Source: Hyaloscypha bicolor E
Lineage: Eukaryota > Ascomycota > Leotiomycetes > Helotiales > Hyaloscyphaceae
Reading direction: 5' to 3'
DNA length: 64,000 nucleotides
Assembly: GCF_002865645.1 (NCBI RefSeq)
Contig: NW_020194554.1
Coordinates: 620,001-684,000, forward strand
In this document: piece by piece, positions 10,692 through 20,172 of the stretch
Numbering within the stretch: the stretch's first letter is position 1
Layout: each line of letters begins with the position of its first letter
Program-made: the position numbers and the translations under genes
The notes under the pieces: model-generated
Database searches by the model: none
What the model was told of the DNA's origin: nothing
Seen by the model: the letters and a program-made list of their open reading frames with translations, nothing else

Positions 10692-11494
10692 TGTTGACGA
10701 TCAACCATGGGGTGGTGGATATGAAACCAAATATATGGAGCGAAAAATGATCTGTAGTGTGGAGCATGAGAAGCTTTCATGACACTTAAGCATTCATTAC
10801 CAACAAGATTTAAGGAGCAAACCCCGCCTGGGGCCCGAGGGGGGCGCGCAATCCAGCCCACTAATAATAATAGCATTCTGTAATGTTCTCTGCAGGGGCA
10901 AGTTTTGGGAAGTGATCGGTGGCCCGTCCCGCTGTCCAGCTAGCAAATGCGGAGCAGGATTGGTTATTCTTTTTCAGCCTCTCCGCCAAGAGATCCAGTA
11001 AGCTTCCAAACATCCGGTTCTGTCTCGCACTTCTGCAAGCCATGTCTCCGAAGACTCCAGGATATTCCCGCTTTCCCCTCTTGCGTTTTCATTGCATGCA
11101 TGATTGCCCAAATCGGATAAGTCATTCATCCACTTCTTCAGCCCCAGCGCTGCAATGGATTTCGAATTTGCAGGGGACCTGTCATTGATATGTCACAGCA
11201 CGCAGCCTATCGACAGGCGATCTCAAGTTCTGCGGGCAATCTGTCGTGAAAATTTCAAGAGCATGTTTCGTTCGAGGCGTCGAGGATTCAGTGCGTTCCT
11301 TTTCCGTCGGTGGTTGTGTTGTCATGCCAGCCACACGACTCACTCCTCCATCTCACTCTTCTATATCTCTTGCTTTTACATGTAGCGACTCATCTTGTTA
11401 GGTCGAAATCTTAAACTCGGATCGGAAGTTTGCATTTGAGGTTTTGCGCTTTGACCCGAGAGGTTGAAAGGCTGCCAGAAAATGAGGTGGCACG

Positions 11495-11508
11495 CCCCCC
11501 CCCCCCCC
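11495..11508. repeat. Poly-C tract (14 bases)
   Basis: Uninterrupted run of 14 cytosines in an intergenic region. It is likely to be length-variable and prone to sequencing or assembly error. No function is implied. Confidence 0.85.
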
Positions 11509-11962
11509 TAATGCCACTTACCCGATTCAGAACTTCAGCTCCCCAAAACTTCCGCCACTATGAGAATAATAACATCCAAAGTTCCCTCGATATCTGAATA
11601 GAGGGCAGTTGTAAGAAAGATGTCAAAACGATACCGTATGCCCTTGTCCGAAGGCACTATACCCCATACATATCGTCACCCAGCTATCTGTCCTTTTACG
11701 CGTTGCAGGGAGGTGCCAGGATGGCGAGGGATAAGGGGAGGAGAGGAAGGAAGGGAGGGGGTGAGGTGTCACGTTAGGACAGGAAAGGGCATTCTTTAGC
11801 TCCTTTTTCCCACAGGGTTTTGGAGCTGTTTACTGAAGCCCAGGGCCTCTTTTGCACGCGTCTTCTTGTTAACAAGAAGTGGATTAGTCAGCGAAAACAG
11901 TACTTGAGGTTAGAACTCAAGTAGTCCCCGTATGGGCCTTTTTAGGCCTAGAACAGAATATG

Positions 11963-11989
11963 AATAAAACAAACAAATAAACAAACAAA
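11963..11989 (+). repeat. A-rich AAAC/AAAT tract, possible retroposon tail
   Basis: Reads TGAATAAAACAAACAAATAA and continues with similar A-rich units. It resembles the A-rich 3' tail of a LINE or SINE insertion. No reverse transcriptase is visible upstream, so if it is a retroposon it is a short or truncated one. A simple low-complexity tract is an equally good reading. Confidence 0.4.
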
Positions 11990-12459
11990 GGCACCGGCAG
12001 GGATCCTTGTAATTTTAATAGGGAGAAGCGAAAAACAGATACCATTACCCATACCCCCCCTCTTTTACTTTTTAGCGGTTTCGACCACCTCGCCTATTAG
12101 GTGGAATTCGACCAGGTTTTTATTATTTCAATTCCATGGTAGCACAAATTTGACCATTTATAATTTTTGCTAATATTTAATTACTATTTTTAAGGCTAAT
12201 AAGTCTGAGAGAATGCCTGTATGACGCTCCGCTGACCCTCCGGAGGCTACTGCCGTGGGGGCGGGCTTTTTATAGGGCGAGAGGTAGGGCACCCTTTGCA
12301 ACCGGTAAATACAAAAAACTTTAATAGGTTAGAAAGGGTGGCTGTGTTTTAGACTAACAGGCACCAGCAAGATTTATATTTAAACAACGTAGAAACTGTA
12401 ACCAATTCTCCAGGGAGCCAGAAGAGGATCCCCCGGAGCATAATCCGGATGACTTATTA

Positions 12460-12561
12460 GCGCGCTCAGGGCTTAGGGCTCTGCTCAGGCTCTGCTCAGG
12501 CATGCTCACCCTCAGCTCAGGTTAAAGCAGCAGCTGCTCACGTCCATAGACTAAAACGGAA
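12460..12561 (+). repeat. GCTCAGG-rich repeat, copy 1 (inverted partner at 19684-19790)
   Basis: Contains several copies of GCTCAGG and GCTCTGCTCAGG, followed by TTAAAGCAGCAGCTGCTCAC and GACTAAAACG. The reverse complement of 19684-19790 shows the same order of motifs with few changes. It is dispersed in opposite orientation about 7.2 kb apart. It abuts the start of the first cysteine-containing pseudogene, which may have lost its first exon here. Confidence 0.75.
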
Positions 12562-12604
12562 CCAGCGAATATGAGATTAGAGTCTGACTTTCGTGGATAT
12601 CTCA

Positions 12605-13309
12605 GCAACCTTTCAAGTCCGTAATGATTCAACCAGCCTCCCAGTTGTCCGTAATATCGACTCGCCCGAAATTAATTCCCGCGTTGACGTGAGTTCGAGT
12701 TTACCTTTCTACTCACCTCGCAAATTCTTACTGAACTCTAACTAACCCTTTCACAGACCAGTACTCCTGGAAAGCTCCTCTGTTCTACGGTTTCCGGCCA
12801 GCCCGGGGCCGAGTCACATATGGTTCTGCTTGGCAAGCCGTTGCTGATCTCCGTAACCGCGGCCCTCTTCTTGGCATTGATCCTCACCATTGCGAACGCT
12901 TGAACTGCGTTCAAGACCCTGCAATCTATTGTGGGTGCTTTTCTATCCCTGTGTCTATTATTATCTTTGCCAGAAAATCTTAATTGAGCAGCCGCTAACT
13001 CTTCCTCCATCTAGGGTGCAACGACGTAAGCTCTCCTTTGCTCGGGACGCATACTGCCCAGCTCTTCTTTCGAGCATGTCTCTGCTCTATCACTTGTCAA
13101 AGCCAAACTATAAGTCTTGTCCGTTTTGCTGATAGAATGTTTGAATCTAGAATCGTGTTTATTATGAAAGCTATGCTAGTCACTTGGCAGATTTGGGCCA
13201 GGAGATTACTGATGACTGCTACGAATATGTCCCCAGCAATGGACAGTGTACTGGTGGTCAACTTTTCGACTCTGAGAACTTCAATATTATCATCCTATAG
13301 CAGAGTTGT
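12605..13309 (+). pseudogene. Small cysteine-containing secreted-like protein, pseudogene 1 of a tandem pair
   Basis: A three-exon gene can be read. Exon 1 ends at 12688, intron 12689-12756 (with CTAAC), exon 2 12757-12930, intron 12931-13014 (GCTAAC branch), exon 3a 13015-13025 (ending Cys-Asn-Asp), intron 13026-13150, last exon from 13151. Exon 2 joins as HHCERLNC then AIYWCND; the last exon reads ADLGQEITDDC, TGGQLFDSENFNIII. Cys-x4-Cys, Ile-Tyr-x-Cys-Asn and Gly-Gly-Gln-x-Phe-Asp with a final Cys match a widespread fungal family of small, usually secreted proteins of unknown function. Two lesions inactivate it: a one-base deletion near 12820 in exon 2, and TAG at 13298-13300 three codons before the expected terminal Cys. 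No signal-peptide exon was found upstream; the 5' end abuts a repeat. Confidence 0.6.
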
Positions 13310-13399
13310 TCCAATAGCCGCCGCACTGTCAAGCGAGAGGCAAGGTTTTCCATACCCCCATCTTTTACGTGGTTGAGACACTGATTTCGTCAAGAGTTA

Positions 13400-13947
13400 A
13401 TGGCTGATATCGAGCATTGTGATACTGACGTTACACTGATCAATCTCGATGATTTGGCTGCTCGAGCTGAGGTGAGTATCCTCCTTTACAACATCAATCC
13501 ATCTATGCTCTTGACTGACCTTCCGTTAGGCCGGTAGCCCCGTCGCTCTGCAATGCATCCCAGACCTCGAAGGCTGGGAATACGCTGATTACATGGCCAT
13601 TATGTGGGGCACCGTCTACCTAGACGGCCTGAACCGCGGCCGTGATGTCGACCCGTGGACCTGCCGCAAGGCTTGGTGCACGGCAAACTCCGGCATTTAT
13701 GTCTGCAATCCGGTACGCCCCTCCCTTCCTCCATCTTGCTTTTCCAAATTCTCTCTCTTTTTTCCTACTGGAGTTTTGGTCTAACGTTCTGGTGTAATAT
13801 CATGCCGGTACACTCAAGGTCCAGAGTCGGGACGTCTCCGGCTTGGTTAAGGCTATTGCGAGCAGCTGCAAGGCAGGTGACCTTACCGGTGGACAGGTCT
13901 GAGACACCGATAATTATTTCGTTCAGGTTCGTGGCGGTCCTTGTTAG
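13400..13947 (+). pseudogene. Small cysteine-containing secreted-like protein, pseudogene 2 of a tandem pair
   Basis: Paralogue of the preceding gene, in the same orientation about 90 bases downstream. Exon 1 13400-13471 (ATG at 13400), intron 13472-13529, exon 2 13530-13712, intron 13713-13818 (with CTAAC), exon 3 13819-13947; all junctions are in phase. Exon 2 carries TCRKAWC and GIYVCNP, and exon 3 carries AIASSCKAGDLTGGQV, then DTDNYFVQV and a terminal GGPC. Both intron positions match those in pseudogene 1. A TGA at 13900-13902 sits where the family has an aromatic residue, so TGG to TGA is likely. There is no signal peptide at this ATG, so the true first exon may be missing. Apart from the single stop the gene is well preserved, so recent loss or a sequencing error is possible. 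Confidence 0.6.
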
Positions 13948-13982
13948 ATGATTTGATGTCTTGTCTTGGCTTGTTTCAACTA

Positions 13983-15363
13983 CAGTCACCACCAACTGAT
14001 ATTAGCCGAAACGCGTATTTAAGCGACGCGACGCGATTTCCCCCACCAACCCCCTTACATATATTATCCAAAATGCCACCTTTATGCACTCCTTTACGCT
14101 CCATCTCTGGAAATCGCCCTAAGGGGTCAGAGATCTCTCCTTATATACGTGGTCAAGTTATAGGGAAGGCTTCAGAGGGTACAGATCCTACCTCGATTAC
14201 AAAGGACCTAAAATTGACTCGCAGTACCGTTAATTACACACTTCAGCAAGACGAATTACGTAACGACGGGCACTCCCTACCACGAAAGCCTCGCAAGAAA
14301 TCATATACCGATGCCAATAAACGTCGAATCCTCCGTTACGTTCGCCTGAACCCAAAGGATACATACCAACAGGTCATTGATCAATTAGAGCTGGGTTATA
14401 GGCGTGAAACTATTAAGAAGATCCTCAAGAGGCATGGCATATGTAATTGGAGAGCAAAGAGATACCCGGAGCTTATAGAAGCTCACGCGATGGTACGGCT
14501 TGCTTAGTGCCTCGTACGAGAAGGATAGACAGAAGAGAAGTGGGGCTTGGTAGTATGGAGTGACGAGTGTTCTGTAGAGCGGGGGCGGGGTAAAAGGGGG
14601 GAATGGTACTTTCGTACACCGGAGCAAAAGTGGTATAAGGAGATGGTTCAAACCTATGGCACGGGCAAGAATATGAAGATCATGGTCTAGGGATGCTTTT
14701 GGGACTATGGGAGGTCTAATTACTATATTATGGACCGTGATTTTGAGTCGGCAAAGTATGGGTACTTAGCTAACTCCTACCTGGAGATTTGCGACGCAGA
14801 AGTAGCTCCAATTTTCTCACGACTTGACGATGGTTACTTGTTTATACAAGATAATGCTTCTATATACCGGGCATATATAGTTCAGGCTTGGTTTGCACTC
14901 CATAGTATTATACAGATAGCAAATTGGCCCGTATACTCCCCTGATCTCAACCTAATTGAGTATATCTGGTGGTACCTGAAAACAAGGACCTATGAGATGT
15001 TCCCAGAGGTAGCGGCAGATAAATCAGAGTCAGAGTATGCAAGACAGAGGCTAGAGTCTTGTATTTAAGTGGCGTGGGATATATTAGATAAGGGGTTATT
15101 CGATAATTTATATGCAAGTATGCCGGCGAGAATGAAGGCTTGCATTGCGGCCGATGAGTGGCATACTAAATATTAAGATAATTAGACGGATGAAACTATA
15201 TAATATTTGGGCATATAAAAGAGCGAATCGCGATGATTAAAACGATGCAATTTGCACGTGAATTGCCCTAGTAGTTATTAAGTAATTAAGTAATTAATAT
15301 GGGGTGGGAATAAGAAGTGTGGTGTGGTGCGGGGTCGTGTCTAATATCAGTTGGCTAGTACTG
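13983..15363 (+). mobile_element. Tc1/mariner-type transposon 1
   Basis: A 1,381-bp element flanked by TA (13981-13982 and 15364-15365). The left end CAGTCACCACCAACTGATAT is mirrored at the right by ATATCAGTTGG, five diverged bases, then ACTG, giving imperfect inverted repeats of about 25 bases. It inserted 35 bases past the end of the second cysteine-containing pseudogene. One transposase frame fills most of it. Confidence 0.85.
14073..15176 (+). pseudogene. Tc1/mariner transposase with four in-frame stops
   Basis: DDE/D transposase that would cut and paste the surrounding element at TA sites. ATG at 14073, terminal TAA at 15174-15176, 367 codons, a usual Tc1 length. The N-terminal helix-turn-helix region reads DLKLTRSTVNYTLQQ. 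Catalytic motifs are WSDECSVERG, FIQDNASIYR and YSPDLNLIEYIWWYLK; I count 35 residues between the second Asp and the Glu. The end reads SMPARMKACIAADEWHTKY. The same frame is kept throughout, interrupted by TAG at 14505, 14526 and 14688 and TAA at 15066. The three TAGs fall where the family has Trp (TGG to TAG) and the TAA fits CAA. All four are CpA to TpA changes on one strand or the other, as expected from RIP. Confidence 0.88.
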
Positions 15364-16051
15364 TACCAGCCTGAGGCTAGGCATACAAAGATAAGTATGT
15401 TTGGACATCTCGCATGGATGGAGTTTCTTGCATTGGATGAAGTTTCTTGCATTGGATGGAGTTCTTGCATGCGCTGGGGTTTCATTCTTGGGCGGAAATT
15501 CATTGCATGAACTGGCGTGTTTATGCAACTGATAGGGTTTCTTTGACGGGTTGGGCTTTCTACCATTTCCACACCGCGGTTACATTCTAGGACGAACAAC
15601 TGCAAAACGAATTGGCCATAAATCCGCTATAGCAAAAAAATAAAAGTGAAGCTTTCGACTCTCTAAGTTGGTTTGTTACGGTGGTTTTTGTGAGTGCTCG
15701 GTTGTTTACTTCGAGCTCGGTCACGTCAGGGGCTCAAGGGTAAACGTGTCAAGTGAGCATCGCAGAAATTGATCTTCATAGTTAGTATCTTTTACGTTGA
15801 CCACTTGATCAGGGGATCACGAGGTCTTATTCAGACATTGCAACCCCAAACGCTTCCACATCAGAAAGTGAGTCAAGCCATAGGTTAATAGCACCAAACA
15901 TACAGGTATATAACCCTAGAGACGAAAATAGAAACTCATCAGCCGCTGGCTCCTGTGGTAATCGAACGCCCAACACCTGCAATGAATCTTGCCCTATCCC
16001 AAAACCGTATATACACTCCCAAAAACTGCCAGCATGGATATGATACACATT
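15364..16051. other. Intergenic stretch with a small tandem repeat
   Basis: Lies between the Tc1-like element and the 3' end of the phosphodiesterase gene. Apart from a three-unit 19-base repeat at 15415-15470 nothing is recognisable. Confidence 0.5.
15415..15470. repeat. Three tandem 18-19-base units
   Basis: Units TGGATGGAGTTTCTTGCAT (15415-15433), TGGATGAAGTTTCTTGCAT (15434-15452) and an 18-base version (15453-15470) follow each other directly. This is a small minisatellite with no evident function. Confidence 0.8.
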
Positions 16052-18416
16052 TCACTTCTCGCCCTCCTTCTCACCCTCTTTCTTCCCCCCAGTCAACCCA
16101 GCCAACCACCCCTTCGCTTTATCCAACTTATCCTTAAACCACTCCCAGAAATCCTTCTCATCTTCGGTCATGCTGCTCTCATCAGAGACGACCGGTCTGT
16201 CAACGGATGCGTCGTCGGTTGGATTGACGCCGATCATCTGAGGTGGGACTTCGTTTGGGTCTGCGGCTGAGGAGGCCTCGATGGGGGAGATGGAGATTAC
16301 TCCGTCGACGCCGGCGGAGATGGGAGATGGTGGCGAAGGTGGAGATGGAGGGAGAGGTGAGGAGGGAGGCGAAGGTGGAGTTGGAACGGATACGGGGACG
16401 GGATCACTGGGTTCTTCTGGCATTGTTTCTGGGGTGTGGAAACCGATGGGTTGGAGGGGTAAGCGGAGGGTGCCGTTGTTTGGTCTTGGCTCTAGGCCGA
16501 GAGAATCACAGAGAATGTTGTAAACTTCGGTGTTTTCTGAACAAACGGTTAGGAAAAGCTCTCAGAGGTTGATTGTTAGACTTACGGAAAGGCTCAACCC
16601 GGCTGTTCGGGGGATGGGGGAACGCCGGACCTCTTGCCACAAAGATAGCTCTCATCAATGGATGCTCGTGATCGTATCCATGGAGACCACGAGGATGGTA
16701 AATAGTTCCTTTTGCTTTGGCATCGGCGACATCGAAGTCTTTCTTCGTGACGATAGCCCATCCTGTTTTTGGAATCATCCAGAGTGGCGCAATTCGCTCG
16801 TTCTTCGAGAAGTGGTATCGCTCTGGCATATTCTTGTCTCGAAGGTAGACCTCAAAGCCTGGGTTCACAGCTGCCTCTGCGGCGAGTGTGTCGTAGAGAG
16901 ATTGAAGATCGGCAGGGTTCTTGGGCCGCAGGCCAAAAAGTGGCCATCCATCCATATGCTCAATCAAATTGGTGTCGAGAATATCCTCCAGTTGGATCAC
17001 TCGACTTGTGTCTGTAGTTGCCATGCCGTGGTCCGAGACGACTACCACATTGACAATTTGAGTCAGGTTTCGCTCTTCAAGTCCTTTGAAGACGCCGTCC
17101 AGCAGAGCGTCAACACCGGCAATGGTGGCCCTGATCTCGGTGCTGTTCGGACCGTATTTGTGTCCATCAGTGTCGACATTTGGAACGTAAGCAGCAATCA
17201 GCTGAGGTCGCATATCTCCCACTTCCGCCAGCTTGTTTTCTTGGCCCGGCTTATCGAGCAATTCGAGGATACGCGTGACTTTGTTCGGCAGAGGTTCTTT
17301 GCCGTTGTAACTGTCAATGAACGCAGGTTCAACACCCATGATGTGTGCTTCGCTGCCGGGCCACATATGAATAGCACTCCGAATGCCTTGGGTCTCCGCC
17401 GTCACCCATATTGGCTCGCCGCCCCACCATTTCGGGTCCATCGAATTCGGATGGGTGTAGAAGAATTCCTCCTGTAGTTCTTCGTCCCAAAAAGTATTCC
17501 CAACTACGCCATGGGATTCCGGGTATAGTCCAGTTGAAATAGTATGATGATTCGGAAATGTGACGGAAGGGAAGCTTGGAAGCATATATACTGGCGAAAC
17601 GCCTTCAGCAATGAATGCGTTCAATCTCGGCGTGATGCCCCTGTTCAGAAAATCTGCTCTGAACCCATCCAAACTTATCAATATCGTCGTTGGCGCAAAC
17701 AGTGCCGTCCCATTGCTCATCATAGTTTGCTGTTTGATAGCGACCCTTTTCCGGTTGAGCGACAGCTTCCAGGAAAGAAGCACCAGTATCGAGAACCCCA
17801 CGGCAATCAAGACGTGTATGAAGCACCATCTCCTCCACCTTCGTCTCCGTGCCGCCTTGTCATCGTGTAATCCCTTCAATCCGCGTCGATCGAGTTCGTC
17901 ACTACCTTCAGTCTCACTGCTAGATCCCGTCGAGCTCCCATCCTTCATCCCACCCTCCTCCATCTCATACATCAAATGTCCATCCTCTCCAATCGACGCC
18001 TCACTCACCAACCTCTCTTTCCTCTGCCTCCTCCTATCCCTCCTTCTCTTCCTCTTCTCCCTTATCCCACTCCCCATCCCCTCCGTCCCTAATTCCACAG
18101 ATCCAGATCCAGACCCTATGCTCAAATCTGTCGTGCTCTTCGCAAACAACTTCTTCAATGGTGCCGCAACATTAGCCAACGCGCTGCCCCGTCTCCCCCG
18201 CCCCCGACTCTCCTCGAGCAGCCTATCCCTCTCCTCCTCCTCTAGCAACACATTCCGATCATGCGCCCTGATATCGGCGCTCGTGCGCGCGCCCATCAGC
18301 ACCTCGTCGTCCTCGCTATCGGTGTCCTGGTCGCTGCGTTCGCTGTGGATGCTCGACGCATCGTCGTCGTAGTGCGTTGGGGAAAGGAGGGAGACATCGC
18401 GGCTCGGGTGTGCCAT
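16052..18416 (-). CDS. Type II membrane nucleotide pyrophosphatase/phosphodiesterase (ENPP/NPP family)
   Basis: Hydrolyses pyrophosphate or phosphodiester bonds of nucleotides outside the cytosol; yeast Npp1/Npp2 relatives act in phosphate scavenging. Exon 1 is 18416-16586, a 49-base intron (16585-16537, GTAAG donor, CTAAC branch) follows, and exon 2 is 16536-16052, giving about 771 residues. Residues 1-196 form a long acidic, Arg-rich cytosolic head. One membrane helix lies at about 197-219 (HVLIAVGFSILVLLSW). The alkaline-phosphatase-fold domain follows: ISLDGFRADF with metal-binding Asp250, PSVTFPNHH with nucleophile Thr286, then VPNVDTDGHKYG, VVSDHGMA and HGYDHEHPLMRAIF supply the remaining metal ligands. 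The splice restores VEPFQNTEVYNILC and GLEPRPNNGTL, conserved at the end of the domain. A Pro/Ser-rich stretch and a Lys/Glu tail follow. All catalytic residues appear intact. Orientation is opposite to the flanking transposon. Confidence 0.93.
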
Positions 18417-18830
18417 GGCGAAGGAACGCTGGTCGTTATCTCATTGGATTTGATGGCATGCTCTCACGATTTCACAGTGAGGTTTGAGTCGACGTTGTCC
18501 TCGAGGAGTCGGCGTCTCGCTTACTGTGTCAGATTACTGTACGAAAGGGGGTTGCAAGAAGTCTAGAGCACCCCCCTGCAAGGCGGTGAGCTTAGTGCCG
18601 CGCTGTCCTAGCACCTTCTCTTCCTCAACACCATTTATTCTACAGCTTCCAGAGCTCTCTACTCTCTACTCTATAGGTTAATCACTAAGAGATAAATGAG
18701 GTGGAGTAGGAGCTATTGGATTGAAGTTTGGAGTTAGAGTTTGGGAAGGTGGGGAAGGAATTTTTGAAATGCGAGAGGCAATTGAGAGGACCTTCTCAAA
18801 AGATCACGATTACATTTACGCTTAAACGAT
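18417..18830. other. Upstream region of the phosphodiesterase gene
   Basis: About 410 bases between the phosphodiesterase start and the MITE-like element, presumably holding the promoter. No clear TATA box or repeat was identified. Confidence 0.45.
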
Positions 18831-18832
18831 TA

Positions 18833-19237
18833 GAAGGGTTCACCCACCAACCGCCCACACCCCCATTCCGCCCAACCAAAAAATCGATTTTTCTCACACC
18901 GTTTATAATACTAATAATTAACCAAAATTGATAAAAATTGATTTCTGTTATTTACTAATACTATCTCTCTTCATTATAAGAATTTTTATAAGAGGACTTA
19001 TTTTAATTATTCTTTAATATCACTTCAAAATTCTTAAAATATAAATAAGAACTTAGTTTTATAAGTAATATTAATAATAAATTTTGCTTAAAAAAATAAA
19101 ATTATCATTAAAGAGTATATTTATTGACTAAAACTTAACAAAGTATAAAATTATATTAATAATTAATAAATTAATATTAAAGTTGAATTTTGGCTTGGGC
19201 GGAATGGGGGTGTGGGCGGTTGGTGGGTGAACCCTTC
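18833..19237. mobile_element. 405-bp MITE-like element with perfect 43-bp terminal inverted repeats
   Basis: The terminal repeats 18833-18875 and 19195-19237 are identical over 43 bases when one is inverted. They begin GAAGGGTTCACCCACCAACC and are GC-rich. TA flanks both ends (18831-18832 and 19238-19239), as for Tc1/mariner-derived elements. The inside is AT-rich with no coding capacity. Size, perfect inverted repeats and TA duplication together define a non-autonomous MITE. Which transposase moved it is unknown; its ends do not match the other elements in this window. Confidence 0.85.
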
Positions 19238-19239
19238 TA

Positions 19240-19489
19240 TCCGATTACCTTTTTTGTTTTTGGGCATTGCGGGCAGGATGGAGAGTACGACGGCTTCATA
19301 CTTGAACAGATCCCTTACAATCTCCTTCATTTCTTTCTCTGCCTCTTTTGTGCTGATCACTCTCCTATTCTCCACATATCGCAACACTGCCCCAACTGGA
19401 GCCATTGCCACAACTCTGCTTGGGAGCTGGACAGGTTTGGGCTTGGGGTTCCAGAGATCATCATGGTCAATAAGCCTGGCCGCCTCAAC
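19240..19489 (-). pseudogene. Coding-like fragment interrupted at the MITE-like element
   Basis: A minus-strand frame reads AARLIDHDDLWNPKPKPVQL, then APVGAVLRYVENRRV, EAEKEMKEIVRDLFKYEA and ILPAMPKNKK, then runs into the inverted repeat of the MITE-like element. The composition looks like a genuine exon (helical, Lys/Glu-rich) but I recognise no family. Upstream it is closed by a TAA at about 19490, possibly inside an intron. Excising the element gives a stop within a few codons, so the element lies at the 3' end of the frame. It may be the last exon of a broken gene or part of another transposon. Confidence 0.35.
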
Positions 19490-20172
19490 TTAAGAGCTAA
19501 AAATTATCGCCCTTCGGCTCATCCAGATCACCTAAGACTGAGTAGTTCCTAAGCAGTCCCCACTCAACTAATCAAGGGACATATCAGCTTAGATTCCGTA
19601 GATCACCACACTGAAATTATGGAGGCGAGGAAGGGACGAATACCCATAGACTCAGGATTAATTTTCCCTTTCGCTACTTCCGTTTTAGTCTGCGGACGTG
19701 AGCAACTGCTGCTTTAACATGAGCCGAGGCTGAGCATGCCGGAGCAGAGCCTGAGCAGAGCCTGAGCACCCTGAGCACGCCCTGAGTCAGCCTGCGCACC
19801 ATAATTGTGGAACCCATTTTGGCCTCCCGTATGCCCCGGCTATAGTTTCCTTACCGAATTTTGCCCGGGAATCCGTTTTTGCTCCCTCGCAGGAATTCTG
19901 CCGGAGCAGATTTTGGATCCTTTTTATTAAATAGCATATGAACAAACTTGACATCGGCTTTATAAGCGGTTCCAGCGCTGGGGAAGACTCTAATTGCCAT
20001 TGGTCGCAGATTCTCGTACCGGGGGAGCTGAAGAGCAACCCATCCGCCAAGACAGCTTCAAGGCAGTGGCTTGATCTTGGGAGGTATGCGAGAGAGGTGC
20101 CTTCTCGATAATCGAAATCAGATATTAACCAGAACAAATAACGAAGCTAAGGTTCGCTAATTAACCAGATTA
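19490..20172. other. Repeat-bearing region without a supported gene
   Basis: Contains the second GCTCAGG-type repeat (19684-19790). A minus-strand open frame at 19787-20137 shows no family resemblance. Nothing else could be supported. Confidence 0.45.
19684..19790 (-). repeat. GCTCAGG-rich repeat, copy 2
   Basis: Inverted relative to copy 1 at 12460-12561. On the plus strand it shows repeated CCTGAGC units (GAGCAGAGCCTGAGCAGAGC) and, at its left, CGTTTTAGTC and GTGAGCAACTGCTGCTTTAA, matching the flank of copy 1. The shared block is about 100 bases, and similarity fades on both sides. It may be the end of a transposon family or a short dispersed repeat. Confidence 0.72.

Larger units (their letters stand above)
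10692..12459. other. Gene-poor upstream region of the HET gene
   Basis: No supported gene. Immediately upstream of the HET start this should hold its promoter, but no clear element stands out. It contains a C14 run (11495-11508), a G/A-rich strand at about 11708-11768, and an A-rich tail-like tract at 11963-11989. Short open frames here show no family resemblance. Confidence 0.5.

Noticed and set aside
11708..11768. G-rich strand considered as a G-quadruplex regulatory site
   Set aside because: G-runs are irregular and mixed with A, and no nearby gene start depends on it; composition alone does not support a regulatory call.
12160..12300. Possible end of a LINE element (GC-rich hairpin-like stretch after an A-rich tract)
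   Set aside because: No reverse transcriptase or target duplication could be found, so only the A-rich tract is listed.
16530..17477. 315-residue plus-strand open frame
   Set aside because: Antisense to the conserved catalytic exon of the phosphodiesterase gene and without any motif of its own.
17560..18372. 270-residue plus-strand open frame rich in Ser/Leu
   Set aside because: Antisense shadow of the phosphodiesterase N-terminal head; its composition mirrors the Arg/Glu/Asp codons of the true gene.
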